DNA from: Amoebophrya sp. A120
Lineage: Eukaryota; Sar; Dinophyceae; Syndiniales; Amoebophryaceae
DNA: 64,000 nt
Direction: 5' to 3'
Assembly: GCA_905178155.1 (NCBI GenBank)
Contig: CAJINV010000012.1
Coordinates: forward strand, 1,988,492 to 2,052,491
This document shows, piece by piece, positions 22,194 through 34,822 of this stretch. A program made the translations under genes and the position numbers. How positions within the stretch are numbered: the stretch's first letter is position 1; each line of letters starts with the position of its first letter. The notes below the pieces were generated by a model. The model made no database searches. It was not told the origin of the DNA and saw only the letters and a list, made by a program, of their open reading frames with translations.

Positions 22194-25100
22194 CTACAAT
22201 CCCGGTAACCAATCGAAGAAGCTGCTCGGCGGTTCCACGGGAGCGGAGTCAAAGATGCCCGAACTGCTACCGGCACCGGAAGAGTTCAATGCCTGCGACT
22301 GCTGCAGCTGCCGCTCCTTGGAACTGGCGGACAGATTCGCACTGCTACCCGCAGAAGAAGCCGATCCCATCATCGCCCGCTCAATCGACTTTCGCCGCTC
22401 CTGGCGGAGTCTGGTAAGCAAATCCTGGTCCACCGAGTTGTACTGTAACTGCTGTGTCATGACCGCTATGCGTTGCAAAAATATCGTGTTTAGTAGGAAT
22501 TGCAATAAAGTACAATTCTTTTCAAAAGGAAGAAATAGAATTTGTCATGCTAATTGAGGACGAAAAGTAGATTTGTCATGCGTAACCGCAATTGCAATTC
22601 ATGCGATTGCAGCGATACTTTGCAATGCATAGCCGAAGATTGCGACACCCGCCTCGGCGCGTCGTCGTGCGCGTGTCGCACGTTGTGCTCGTAATCCCGG
22701 TTCGTCAGGATCGTCTCCGCTTCGGAAATCGCTTTTGACACATTCCGGTCGTACTGCTGGTCTTGTTGCTGCTGGAAGACGTGCAGCGGGTAGTTGTTAT
22801 TTGCAACAACTCCACGATTCATCTGTAAGGCCGACGATGAATTGTCGAAAGCGCTTTGCTGGTGGTGGGAAGAAGACGTCAGGTGGTCCGCATTGTCCAC
22901 TGTAACTACTCCCGACGGTGCGCCGTAGCTCGGCCCGGGGGAAAGTCTTCTCCTGCCCCTCCCTCTGGGTGGCGTCCTGGAATGCGGATAATTCTGGCCG
23001 CCCAGACTTACACCAGGACTGCCGCGACTGTCGAGCGTGTGATTGAAAGCCTGGTGGGAGAAGTTGTTGTCGGTAATCAGATGTTGCGGAGTTCCAGCGT
23101 GTTGACCATAGTTGCTGCTGATCGTTACCGCGGGGAGCAGATTCGGGTCAGAGTCCGGTAACAAAACCTGCTGCTGATGCCCCGCTGGTGGTCCGGAGTA
23201 GAAGTGAAAATCGGCGTTGTTTCCGGACGGTCCGTTGTTCATAACCCGTGTCGCGGTGCTGGAACTTGAAGTGGTACTGCCTGGAGCTACTGTGCCTGTT
23301 GCTGACCCCGGACCACGAAGATGAGTTTGTTGGTGATAAATCTCCACCGTGGGCAGGCTTCCCTGCAGGTTGTGCCCGGTGATCGGTGCGTCTTGGGGGG
23401 TTGCAAAGTTGTGTCCTCCAGCAGCTGTAGTGGCGCCATTGTTGTAAACAATCGCCACGGGGAAAGGATGCTGATGCAAAGAACCTTCTTGCTCTTGTTG
23501 CTGGTGGCTTGTCACACTTCTCAGCTCCTGCTGCTTCTTCACGGGAGAATAAGTGGACCGTGTTTCCGGACGGTAACTGCTGACCGGCAATGTAACCCGC
23601 TCCGGGTAGTGCAACTGTATCGGCGTTATCAAATTCGTGCTTGAATTGGAGTATGCGCTGCAAAAGTATCGTACTCGTAGTAATTGCTGCTAAACAGCAT
23701 TACAAGTTTTATTTGTAATGCTGAGCGAATTTGTAATGCAACTTATACTAGGTAGTACGATGCTTTTGCACAGGATATGGAGTTCGAATTCTGTTGGCTG
23801 TCAGCCCCTGCGGCCTGCTGGTACGATTTCACGGTGCTGAAATCGGTTGTCGTGACTTGTCCGCCGGTCTTCAGGACCGTCGCTGCTGTGATTTCTTCAT
23901 TGGCGTTACTCGCGAAGTCGGCCTGGTGGTCAGCAGTTGTTGTTTGCAGCGCTTGCTGCATCGCCGGAATCTGGGCCAGCTCCTGCTCGACTTGCTGCTG
24001 CATTTTGTTCACAGCATCGTGCGCCAGGTGGGTGTTGGAAGTAGAAGATACTGCACCAGGAGCTCCTTGTGCTGAAGCAGATGATACTGTTTTGCTACCA
24101 CTGGCTGCCGGACTGCTGCTTTTCGCTGCTGGCGAGCCCTGTTGTCCCATCGAGCTCGCGCCGACCATCTGGTCCATCTGCACCGTCTGCAGCAAAGCGC
24201 CGATCGCTGACTTCCGAAGTTGGTCTGTTCGAGATCTTTCCTGCAGGAGCTGCCGTGTGTCTTCCAATTGCTGCTCCGCTACCGCCAGCTGCTGCCTTGT
24301 CATATCTAGTTCGTACTTGTAGCCCTGGCCTTGGTGCGCGAGTTTCCTTTGGTAGGGTGATTTTTCAAATTTGTTTTCAACAGTGCAATCCACCTCCAAC
24401 ATAATTTGCAGAAGCATCATCTTCCTCACGACAACGATATTTCTAATTCTAACCATGTCGACCCTAGAGATCCACCATGAGATAGAGATTCTACTGTTAG
24501 TAGAAGCCTAGAAGTGGATCAACATCTCGTCGTTGCTAGAAGCACATGCTGATACGTGGACGATGAAAGGTCGTGTTGAAAGAACGAAGATAGTCCACAG
24601 CAGAATTTCTTCTACCTAGCGTCATCCCGCTCGGCAACCAGCCTTTCCTGCGTCTCCTCCCATTTTCTCTGCGCTTCCAGATGAGAATCCCCCTTCTTCA
24701 TGATTGTCAAGCTCTGGCCGTCTATCTCGGTTTCGAGCGTTTCTGTATAATTTCAGTGTTGAATGCAAATAAGCTGCATGAACGTGACGTGATGGTGGAT
24801 TTATTACTGTATAACACAACTCAATTTCACTTTTTTTACGATCAAACTGTAGAACATCAAAACGACGTGAGAAGTCAAAAAATACCGATTTTCTTTGCGT
24901 ATTCTTCGGTTTTTTTCCGCAAATCTTCTCGCATCTCCCGCACCTCTTCTGTGTGTGTTTTGGTCAGTGCGTCGATCTCGGTCTTCAATTCGTCCACCGC
25001 CGTCTCTTTCTCCTCGTGCAACTTCACCGAATGCCCCCGCAGCTGCTGAATCGCCGCGGAATGCTGCTTCACCGAATTGGACAAGTCGTGGGCGTTGGTT

Positions 25101-28100
25101 TTTTCCGTCTCCAAATCCCGCTTCAAAATTTCGATCTCGTTCTCCCTTTCTTTCAACGTAGAAGTGACTTCGCTGTTCAGCTGTCGCATCTTCGTGAGCA
25201 GGTCTTTCAGCTCCTCGTTGGTCTTTTCTGCACCAGAGTAGGAAGCGGAAAGGTCGGAGTAGCTGCGATTTTTAATTGAATACGATCTGCATCTTCAATG
25301 CGGTATTCTATGCAACGCTGCAAAGAAGGCACGCATTATCTCTCTCATGTTCATCTCGTCGTGCGTAGAGGGAAGTAATGCGCCGCACCACGACCAATTC
25401 AAACAACCACAAAATACGCTTTCTCCTGGTTTTCCCGATACGCAACAGCTTCCTTTTCCAATTTCTCGTTGCTTTTCTCTAATGCCGCCTTCTCGATCTG
25501 CAAACTTTTTATCGATTCAACGTTGGCTATGTGCACCACACGCAGCTCAGCCGCCGCCATCCGTTCTCGTTCGAGTATGAGTGTGCACAACTCCGCCTCC
25601 CCCTCATTTGTCATGCAAAAAACCACATGCGCCCCATGCCTCTCGGCACTTTTCGCATGACAAGTTCTGGATGCTCAATCAGCACTACAATCTTCCGGGG
25701 TGAATTTGTCACGCAAAGCCTGCACTCTTGCCGACGCTTGTATTGCTGTTGGTGCCATACAAATGAGGGGGAGGGTGAGTTGTGCACCCTCGTATCGAGT
25801 TCCCCGACTGTGGAAGCGAACTTGTCCATGTGATGCTCCTCCCGCTTAGATTGCTCTACACGCCCCACCTCGAGAGCTTGGAGCTGATAATTTTGGTTTT
25901 TATTCATTGCATAGGATTTTGATTTTCGATGCAGAATGAGTAGTAGAAATGCAAAACCGAAAATGAACCAGAATCAACCAAATGCAAAAAAGCCGGCGCA
26001 CAGAATCAAGACAGGGCTGTCTTTGAAGGCACAATAGAAGTACTACTGCGATCCGAAACACGAGCCAGCATCATCTCTCGCTCGATAAAAATACCTTTTC
26101 TGCCATGACGAGGCGTTCCTGGTCAAACGAGCGCATTCTGTCCTCCATGAAGCGAACCTGCTCCTCCGCGGCTTTTCTGTCATCACGTAACTATCCAAGA
26201 AAAAAAGTGAGTAAGTGTAACTTTTTTGCAGGAACAGCATCACAGATTTGTTCTGCATGACAAAGAAAACCTGTCATGCGTAACTAGTACCAGTACGCGA
26301 AAACACGTATTGAAATAGCCTCCGCTCTGATGTTGCATACCCAGCATGACAAGTGTAACTGTATTGCAACATCTGCAAGGCAAAGTTACACTTACACAGT
26401 TTTTTTCTTGCATAATAGCCTTTTCCTCTCTACTTCCATCTCTTCCGTTTCGGACTTCTCCAGCGTGACCAACTTCATGTGCTCCGTGTGCAGCTCGTCG
26501 TGCTCTTTCTTCATCCTTTCAATGTCCTGCTTCAACACCGTGATCTCGGTTTGGTACTGTTCCCGTTCGTGGATGAATTCCCGCAGTTCTCCCGACAGCG
26601 TGTCTCTTTCGATCACGTAATTCGCCACCTCCTCGCGGTTCGCCTCCTTCGCCTCCTCCACTTGAATTTTCAGTTTCTCGATTTCCTGCGCCTTTTCCTC
26701 TAATTTTTGCTCTACACCCAGTCTTTCGTGGTCCTTGTCGGCGATTTTCTGTTTCCACTTCGTCTCTTCTAACTGCAGTTTCTCCTGCGAGTTGTTCTGT
26801 TCCTCGAAAAACGCAGTTTTGGACTTCGCAATTTCCTGTTCGAGGAACGCCTTCTGTTCGGCAAGTTGCTTGTGGAACGCTTTCTGCTTCAATTTCTCGT
26901 TCTCCTCGATCTCCTTTAGCTGCTTGTTGTGCGCCTCCACCAGCGCCTCAATTTTGGCTTGCAGGGCGGAATTCACAGTGGTCAGGGAAACCACACGCTG
27001 CTCCATGGAGGCGATCTGAAAAAAATGAAGTATGGGAATTTCATCTCTGCATATTTTGACAAATGAACAACTACACATAGTTAGACTTACCATGCCTATC
27101 ATGGCACGGTGCATCACAAGACGGGCTCGGGGATGAAGATTTAGCACCTGTAAGAAAAATTTCTAAACTTTTCTCCATACCTGAACATCAAAGTTCTCCC
27201 GTAACTTTTCGACCTCCTCTTCCTGAGCCCGATACACCACCTGGCTCTCGTGTAACAGTTCCCGTAACCGGCTCGCTTCTGCCCGCCCGCGCGAGCACTC
27301 CACCGCCAATGAGTTGAAGGACTTCTGCAAGTCTTTGATCAAGTCCACTCTCTGCGGCAGTTCCGGATCCAGGAAACGGAACAGGTTCACCCGAAGTTCC
27401 TCCCTTGCACGCTCCGCTTGCTCCAGCGTGTTGTAGCGAACTGTGATTTCATGATCATGTCGCGATCCTTTTTTCGTGGAGCCTCAAGCTACAATGCGTA
27501 TATGACAGCACGGCAACAATCAATATCATGATGATGAAAACTATCGGAAGAGGACAAGACTGCTACAACAACACTCCTCCACTATACTCTCCTGATCCCG
27601 CAGCTTCACTGTGAGAAATCTTGCGTTGTCCTTTTCCCAGGCCAAGTACTTTTCAATCGACACTTTGCTGTTTCGGATAATCTCGATGTGCCGCATATGC
27701 AATGTAAATTTCCTGTACATGTACAAAATGCATGACAAATTTCGCTACATTGCAGAGTCCAACTTGTCATGCTGGACTAGGATTGAAGGCAAGTTTTGTC
27801 ATGCAGAGACTGCATATGTACGTGTACGGGAAATTTCCTGTGGATACGGCAGCCCGGACTTTTCCTTGGACCCGTTCACGCCGCTCGCTGGTATGATAAT
27901 CTTATCCTGTGCAAAAGTATCGCACTCGTATGAATTGCAGGTATGCATGACAAATCTGGTTTCCTACCCAAATCTGCATTACAAATTCCAATTTTCTTCC
28001 TGATAAAATTTGTCATGCGATTTATACTAGTAAGTACGATACTTTTGCAATGCATAAATCTTCTCCTTCTCCGCTTGTCTCGAGCTCGAGCTCGATGCTG

Positions 28101-31100
28101 ACGACGCAGTGCTGTATTTGTTTTTCTGCATATTATTCACGCGCGATGCCGGTGCGAATGTCATCGCCGCGTTTGCGGCCGTTGTCTGCGCCGCCAGCAG
28201 CTGTGTAGCGGCCACAGACGTTGCAGTGGCATTTGGCAACATGAAGGAAGTAGAACCGGTGGCCGCAGAGGACGATGCAGAAAGGTCGTTGTGGGCGTTA
28301 GAAGCAGGAGGAGCCACTGCTAATGGTGCGAAGTTGCTGCTAGCCACTGCTGCATAATTAACCGCGTTCGTCGTTGGTCTTGCACCTCCTGCCTTATCGA
28401 GTTTTGAAACGTTGATTTCCTTCTCGGGTTCCGCAAGAGAAGCCGGTGCTCCTGCCCCAGCTGCCACATTCTGTTCTTCCGCTGCTTCAAAATACGTGGC
28501 CGCAACTTCCAGCCGTCTCTTTTCTTCCTGCTCGTCTATTTCCTCTTGTTCTCGGAAGTAGCTGTTTACTCTTGCATCCAGAATGGTCTGCTGTAGTCCC
28601 GTCGTTTCCTTCGCCTGCGTCGCAGCCATTCTACTCACCGTCATCGCAGCTTTAGTTGTAGTACTTTCTTGATGCTCAAGAACATCATCCAACTCCTCTT
28701 TGCTGTGATCGTTTTCCTTATCGTTATCCTCCTCCTCGTATCCTGTGCAAAAGTATCGTACTCGTATAAATGCAGGTCTTGCATTACAAATTTCTTTGTC
28801 GACGAAAATCAGCATTACAAATTTTATTTCTCATGCTGAGAAAATTTGTAATGCATTTATACGAGTACGATACTTTTGCAGTTCATACCTCGGTCACAAT
28901 TGCAACGTTCGCCGCAATCGCAACTTCGTCCCCGTTATGGACTGCAAAAATGTCTGGGTCTGGAAGGTTGGAACTTGTGATGCTAACTTTGGACTCTAAA
29001 AACTTCTGTATTGCATGACCAGCAAGAGGAGTCCGGTTTGTGCTACGCGTGGAGGGCATTTGTCATGCGGAATAGGCATCAGGAAGGCCTCTAAAAATCT
29101 GTGATGCTAGGGCTTCCATGACAGACATTCTGTGTCATGCAAAAACAGCATAACAAATTTCGGATTCTTCCAGACCCAGACATTTTTGCAATCCATACCC
29201 GTTCTCACCGCCCTCTATCCTTTCGAAGATCATTTTCGTGGTCACTCCGACCGATTTATCAAATGTAAAAATGTCTGGGTCTGGAAGATTGCAACTTGTC
29301 ATGCTAAATCAGCAGCATGCAAAAATCTGTGTTGCATGATGGCCAAAAGTCGTCCAGTTTTGACCAAGTCGGGAGGTAGTTTCTCATGCAGGATAGGCAT
29401 TAGAAAGGTCTCGCAGAATCTGTCATGCTAGGTCCTGCATTCCAGACCTCATGGCGGGTCATGGAAAAGCAGCATGACAAATCGCGCATTCTTCCAGACC
29501 CAGACATTTCTGCATTTGATACGATTCGGCGATCTTCTCCGGGGCAGCTTTCACAAACTCCTCCGCTTCGAGAAACTTTTCGTCTACTTGTAGTTCATCG
29601 TCCTGTGCGGGTGCTGGGGGTGCGGCTTTCGGATCTTCCAAAGCGGCCGCGCCAAGTGGTGGGCCTCCAATAGGGTTTTGGATTGGCGGTCCTGATCGCG
29701 CTTCTTCGTTCTCCATTGACATAATTGCGTCGTCTTCTACAATCATCTCGGTACTTCTGTAAAACTCCGCTTGCTCTTCCTCTTCATCTCCACCCGCAGC
29801 TACTAGTACACCCTGCTCTACTACTGCCGACGCATCTTCATCTTCTTTGACCTGCGCCCCTGTTGCGCCATCTGGATCCGTGCCGTCCTCGCTATCAAAT
29901 GTAAAAATGTCTGGGTCTGGAAGATTGCAACTTGTCATGCTGTTTTTGCACTCTAAAAAAATTTGTATTGCATGACCAGCAAGATTGGTATAATCTGTGC
30001 TACACGGACAGGGCATTTCTCATGCGGATGGTGCATTAGGAAGCCCTCTAAAAGTCTGCGATGCTAAGTCATGCATTACATGCATCATGGGTCATGAGAA
30101 ATATGCATGACAAATCTTGCATTCTTCCAGACCCAGACATTTTTACATTTGATACTCGCCGTAGTAAAGCAAAACCGCACTGTTCTGGACGTTCCCGTGC
30201 CTTTGCTGGTCGATCCGCAATGCTTCCGCGGAGGTCGGCGGCGGGAGCCGGTATTTCAGCAACTCTTCGTTTTGAAACAACTCCGGAGGAAGGAAGATGT
30301 TCATATTCTTTGTCGCTTCTTGCGGCTGACTGCTAGTACTTGTTTTCCCTCCACCACGACTAGAAGAAGACGAGCTCGAACTCGTCGTCCCACTAGCGCT
30401 ACTGCTGCCCACGCTCGTACTGGAACTAGAGTTGGAAAGGGATAAAGAGTTGCTGCTAGTACTGTGCTTGTTGTTGTTCCCCTTGGTCTTCTCGCCGGCC
30501 GCAGCTACTCCATTGGTGGTGGAACTGGATGCTGATGTACTTGTTGAATAAGTGTTTTTATCCTTATCCGTCCAGTGATTGATCTGCCTGGGTCCAAATC
30601 CCGGCGTCTGTGTCCCGTTTTTGTTCGCTTGGAGATACAGCCTGCCACGGCCGCCTGGGACAAATGATGAAGAAGTTGCTGAAGTTGATGTTGTGCCGGC
30701 ACTATTACTTACTTTCGCGGTCGTTGCAGAAAACGCTCGGGTCGTGGTGGAGGTCGCATTTGCTGCTGCTGCGGCTGCTACCGAGTAGTGGTTGTTCTTA
30801 CTGTTTGCACCGAGATGTAGTTGTGCTGCTGTCGTCGCCCCTGCTCGCGGTGACGGAGCGCCAGTGCTCTTTTGTTTTGGTTTTGCGTCAGAACCTCCTC
30901 GTCGTGTCGAAGAACCTGAAGATGACCTGCTCGAAGTAGAGGACGCAGAGACCACCTTCTGTGTAGTAGGAGCACTGACGAGGCTAGAAGAAGTGCTCTG
31001 ACGCACTTGCATCAAACTTCCGTTTTTACTGCTGTTCATCCCGCCAGGTACAACATTTGGAGCCGTCGTCCCCGTTGCCTGTTCTTGCGGCATTACGTGC

Positions 31101-31387
31101 CGCGGCTCATCCGGGGACGCCAGCGAAATTTTCGCTGCGGGGTTGGATTTGGATGTTGTCGCAGATTTGTTCCTCATTTTCGGCTCCAGTATGATCACGG
31201 GTTTCACGTCGGAAAAGTACATGTTACCGATTTCTTGTGTTGTGTACGTCGCTGTACGCGAAAATTTTTTCTCGTATACTCCGCCCGTGCCTAAACATGT
31301 TTTTGCTTCTTTAAAAATTTCGCAAAAGGTAAAGATCTCGCGAAACCGCGGGTGAAAGTCGTGGCGAACGAAGCAACTTCTCGACAT
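22194..31387 (-). CDS. Large coiled-coil protein with low-complexity ends, many introner introns
   Basis: I read about seventeen exons as one gene. ATG 31387 (MSRSCFVRHDFHPRF); stop at 22194. Region order: Ser/Thr/Gly-rich N-terminus with a conserved-looking patch NIFLPPELFQNEELLKYRLPP; acidic segment; Ala/Ser-rich segment; a long coiled coil (about 27.7 to 24.6 kb, for example EEIEKLKIQVEEAKEANREE-type heptads); a further coil KLAHQGQGYKYELDMTRQQL; then a Gln/Ser/His-rich tail ending SSFFDWLPGL. Removing each introner plus one target-site copy restores frame: for example KIAES joins VGVTTKMIFERIEGGENG, then GDEVAIAANVAIVTE, then EEDNDKEND. The last coil joins at a GT-AG intron (donor at 24616, acceptor near 24351; AG|G gives DDARKLAHQ). 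Likely a structural scaffold; no enzymatic motif. The single-gene reading rests on frame continuity. Confidence 0.68.
22467..22631. mobile_element. Introner element, family A (diverged)
   Basis: Ends TATGCGTTGCAAAAATATCG and the matching CGATACTTTGCAATGCATA. Flanks ACCGC / GCCGA share three of five bases, so the duplication has decayed. Removal gives SQSSA|VMTQQ in frame. Confidence 0.75.
23652..23777. mobile_element. Introner element, family A
   Basis: TIRs TATGCGCTGCAAAAG / CTTTTGCACAGGATA. Perfect duplication TGGAG at 23647-23651 and 23778-23782. Smallest copy seen (126 bp). Confidence 0.88.
25576..25794. mobile_element. Introner element, family D (TGTGCACAACTC ends)
   Basis: TIRs TATGAGTGTGCACAACTC / GAGTTGTGCACCCTCGTA. 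Duplication TCGAG on both sides. Removal gives VGELE|RERMAAAEL in frame. Shares its interior (CCCCCTCATTTGTCATGC) with the copy at 62 kb. Confidence 0.85.
26192..26414. mobile_element. Introner element, family C (TTTTTTCTTG ends)
   Basis: Ends TATCCAAGAAAAAAAGTG / AGTTTTTTTCTTGCATA, with interior TGTAACTTTTTTGC. Flanks GTAAC / ATAGC are diverged. Removal gives ERKRL|RDDRKAAEE in frame. Confidence 0.75.
27696..27846. mobile_element. Introner element, family I (GTACA..GGAAATTT)
   Basis: Ends TATGCAATGTAAATTTCCTG / AGGAAATTTCCTGTGGATA-like, with palindromic TGTACATGTACA near one end. Flanks CCGCA / CGGCA match at four of five. Removal gives KSGLP|HIEIIRNS in frame. Confidence 0.7.
27903..28056. 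mobile_element. Introner element, family A
   Basis: TIRs TATCCTGTGCAAAAGTATCG / CGATACTTTTGCAATGCATA. Perfect duplication AATCT. Interior TTACAAAT..ATTTGTCATGC. Confidence 0.9.
28739..28887. mobile_element. Introner element, family A
   Basis: TIRs TATCCTGTGCAAAAGTATCG / CGATACTTTTGCAGTTCATA. Perfect duplication CCTCG. Here the duplication ends (gene sense) in AGG, so a GT-AG register is also possible: GAG|GTATGA...CGAG|GAG. Confidence 0.92.
28936..29197. mobile_element. Introner element, family B
   Basis: TIRs TATGGACTGCAAAAATGTC / GACATTTTTGCAATCCATA. Perfect duplication CCCGT. Lies only 48 bp from the next element, leaving a 16-codon exon. Confidence 0.92.
29257..29521. mobile_element. 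Introner element, family B
   Basis: TIRs TATCAAATGTAAAAATGTC / GACATTTCTGCATTTGATA. Perfect duplication CGATT. Separated from its neighbour by an exon of about 59 bp. Confidence 0.92.
29893..30154. mobile_element. Introner element, family B
   Basis: TIRs TATCAAATGTAAAAATGTC / GACATTTTTACATTTGATA. Perfect duplication CTCGC. Removal gives LLYYGE|DGTDPDG in frame. Confidence 0.92.
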
Positions 31388-31654
31388 TTGCTTTTGGCTT
31401 TTGCCGACTAGAATCGGCTACTTCATCTCTCAAGCTCTGCCTGGCTTCTTCTCTCACGAACACTCAAAGCATAAGCACGAATACGATGTTTGCTATGATT
31501 TCTTTCAAACGAAAGTTCTTTAGCTTTAGCGCGTACAACGATGACACTGCGAACATTGAAGCACAAACTTGCTACTTTGCGTGAAGGCTGCAAAAGCTGG
31601 ACGATGCGAAAGCAGTGCGATTTCGTAAAAATGTCTTACTCTTATATCTTATTC

Positions 31655-34600
31655 TCATTTCGACAAATTAATTCGAAATCCTCGAAACATTTTTGTTTCT
31701 TCTATGATTTTCAATAACCGCGCACGCTGCTCAACCTGTGAAAGCAGCAACACTGCTCCACCGACACCCACAAGCGCTACACAACTACTGTACATGAAAG
31801 TTTTTCCTAGCAAGAAACTTGGTTTGTTGCTCATTGCTGATTCACTATTTCTTTCCACCATTCTCTTCTCTACTGAACCCACTTTGTGAGAAGTGTGTTG
31901 CCCTTCCGTAGCCACGTCGTCATCAACGCCATCCGCACGGTGACCATGCCCGCCCCAGCTAAGCACTTTATTTCTCGCGTTCAAAAAAAACGAGATCCAG
32001 TGCAACGTTGTGTAGGGCAAAAACTCCCAGAAAACGTAGTCGTAGTCCATGAGAAGAGAAGAAAACTTCGTGATGCGCAGCGTGATCGCCTCTACCGTCG
32101 TCGGGGGAAGGAAAAGCAGAAAGTTTTTCTTGTTCCTCCCGTAATGCTGATCGACGATGTGAAAAAACTGGGACTTCGTTTCCCGCTGCTGTGACACCAC
32201 TTTCAGCAGCTCCCCGATTATCTCCTTGCGCGCGGTTCGGTGGGGCTTCTCCACCGTATAGCAATCCCCCCACCGGTACCGGGTTTTCTCGTTCGGGTTG
32301 CGGAAGCAGAGGTTGAAGATCCGCTGGTCGTTCGGGCACTTTGGGTCGAAGTCAAACGGACCGAATATTTCGCTGTTGTACAAGGAATGAAAGAGCGCCG
32401 CATGGAAAAAGGCGTTCCCGAGACCGACCTTGAAGCTGAACCCCTCCATCGCTGTCCTCCGCAGCTCAAAGGAGCAGGCCCGCTGCGTGCGGAACAGGTG
32501 CGGGGCCCAGGCGACGAACTCGGTGGTGGCGTTTTCCAGCGTCGAAAGCGACTCGCAGCAGTTGAATTCGTCTTCGATCCCGAGGTGGTAGCCGATGAAC
32601 CGCATGCAGTGGACCATCGCGTCTAGTTCCTTATCGGTGATCTTCGGCAATTCCGCCTCGAGAAACATGATGATCAGGATGATTCCGGAAAAGGCGAGTA
32701 GCACCTGGGACAGGTCAAACTGGGAAAGAGGCTGAAAATCCGCGGAGAACGGGGGATTTTCAATTTGATCATGTGAAGACGAGGTGGCTGCTGCAGCAGG
32801 ATCAGCACCTTTTATTCCTACTGTTGTATGAGAATCCACCCCAACATGCTGGTCCTGCTTCTCCAAACGATCCATCTTCACGACCTTTTTCGCATTCTGC
32901 TTCAATCTCGCGATTCTCTTGATTCTCGCCCGGGCCAAGGCGTGCATGTGTCTCACCGCGTAAATGCTCCGCCGACTGGTCGAGAATTTGTCCTGGAGAT
33001 CGAACCGGAACCAGTCCACGATGGCCCAGCCGGTATCATTATCCTGTGCAAAAACATGATCGCACTCGTACTGATTTCAGCGAGACAAGTTTCATTTTCA
33101 AACTCAACCCTTTGCTCGCCTCTTATGGCCTGCGAGTAACTGTCCGACATATACAGCTAAGTAACTGTCCGACATATACAGCTACATTTTCAAATTCAAG
33201 CTAAATCAGCATCACAAATTCCGTTTGTCATGCTGAGCTAAAAATTTGTGTTGCAATACTAGCTACGAGCACGACATTACTTTTGCAGTTCATAATCCTG
33301 GTACCGCTTCAGAGCCGTCTCCGGAGACTGGGCGTACCCCGTGTGATACAGAACTTCCGCGAACCGCCCGATGCAGAACCCAACCAGTAACGCCGGGCCG
33401 AGGCCGATCGCCCACGCCGCGAGGTGCTTCAGCCACAGCTGCTGCCCGAGCTTCACTTTCGCGAAGTCCACCCAAGGTGGCTCGGGGAGCTGAGACTCGG
33501 AAAGAAAGTCGGGTGGAGGGGAACAATTGCTTCCGCCTGCGCCGGCGGGACAGCTTGAAGCAGAAGATGGTGCGTTTTTCATCGTATTTCCCTCTTGATG
33601 CTCGCTCGTTGTTCCGGTAGTTGCATCTTTATTTTCTCCACTTCGAGTTCGATTCATTCTCGCAAAAATGTGCTCCTCGTGCAACTTGGTCACTGGACTG
33701 CCGCGGACGTGCGCCGTTCTCCCTGGTCCACCCGTTGCTGTGGCGGTGTTGTTCCAAAGATCGGCCCCCGCGTCATTTTCTGCAACTACACGATCCCCAG
33801 CTCTTTTCCCTGTATTTACCGAGCTTCTGTTCTTGCTTCCCCGCCAGTCGTAGGGGATGGTCTTGGGCGAATTCACGGCTGACTTCCGCCCCCCGCCCTG
33901 ACACGAGCTCGAGTTCTGCGGACTCCGGGACCCACCGGAACTGCCCGCGCGACTACGGCTGCTGGCTGAGCTGCGTCGCGACTGGATGTGATTACCGTAG
34001 TTCGCCTCGTTGCGAAACTGATCGGCTGGTACGATGACAGGATGTAGAGGTGGATTGTTGATGTCGTTGACAGCAGCAGCTGTTGTGTGGTTGTTTTCGA
34101 GGTTGATTCCATTAGTTCCTTGCTCGACTACACCAACGTTCGTTTGCAGCTCGTCCCGTATTAGGACCACCTCGCCGCCATGAACATTATTTCTGTCGTG
34201 ATAATTTGCGAAGTGGTAAGCTGGAGGGCCTGAAGTGGTGCCACCACCTACGAGTTTGTTCGGAAACTTCGTTTGCGCGGCGTAGCCACCGCCCACCCGT
34301 GTTTCTCCGTGCTCTTCGTCGTCCGAGCTGGTATTCTCGCCCGAAGAACTGTTTCCGTCTGGTATCCCGTGTAAAAACGTTCCCACCCCGTAGCTGTGAT
34401 ACAAATCTGCTTGCTCAAAATGTTTCTCGTCATGCGGAGCCCCATGCGAGGCATTTCCTAGTCGTTATCAAAGGAGCAAGTGAATCACTTTCAAAAGAAT
34501 CATAGGGTCGAAAAAAAAAAAATTCGGAGCGTCCCCAACTTCCGTAGCGCCTGCAGCTTTTTTCCCCGCGCCAGACACAGCTGGTCGGTAGATTGCAGTG

Positions 34601-34692
34601 GGCGAATGCTTGAGAAGGCTACGACCAAAAGCCCCAGGCGTCGCATTTTGGTAAGGAGAAGGCTGCGAGATGTAGTGCGCAGAAGATGCCAT
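31655..34692 (-). CDS. mpaB / rubber-oxygenase-like (DUF2236) membrane protein with disordered N-terminus
   Basis: The C-terminal domain matches what I know of the DUF2236 family (ER-bound mpaB-type and latex-clearing oxygenases): TGYAQSPETALKRYQD-TGWAIVDW, then AVRHMHALARARIKR, then QFDLSQVLLAFSGIILII, then MRFIGYHLGIEDEFN. Members are haem-associated oxidative enzymes. Hydrophobic segments occur at LKHLAAWAIGLGPALLVGF, at VLLAFSGIILIIMFLEA, and near the C-terminus (SSCVALVGVGGAVLLLSQV), so it is probably membrane bound. About 300 residues of Ser/Asn/Gly-rich sequence precede the domain. An introner (33040-33294) splits RYQD from TGWA; removal restores the motif. The first exon (ATG 34692, MASSAHYISQPSPYQ) is tentative: its join to the exon starting near 34365 is unresolved. 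Stop at 31655. Confidence 0.62.
33040..33294. mobile_element. Introner element, family A, with internal tandem duplication
   Basis: Ends TATCCTGTGCAAAAACATG / TTACTTTTGCAGTTCATA. Flanks ATCAT / ATCCT (four of five). Longer than most family A copies because of extra internal sequence, including a perfect 25-bp tandem repeat. Removal restores RYQD|TGWA. Confidence 0.85.
33135..33184. repeat. 25-bp unit repeated twice in tandem inside an introner
   Basis: Two identical copies at 33135-33159 and 33160-33184, unit beginning AGTAACTGTCCGACATATAC. Other family A elements lack it, so it arose after insertion. Confidence 0.9.
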
Positions 34693-34822
34693 AGAAGATA
34701 CCCCAAGACCAGCCCCAAAGCATCATACCGTGGTGCATAATGCTACCCCGCATGGTGCTACTGGCGCACTATTCTTACTTTTGCCCTACTCTACTGTTAC
34801 CAAGTGGCAGAAGTGGAACAGT

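Noticed and set aside
28700-30160. Evenly spaced repeats that could suggest a CRISPR array
   Set aside because: Repeats are inverted ends of individual introners with unrelated gene exons between; there is no direct-repeat/spacer pattern.
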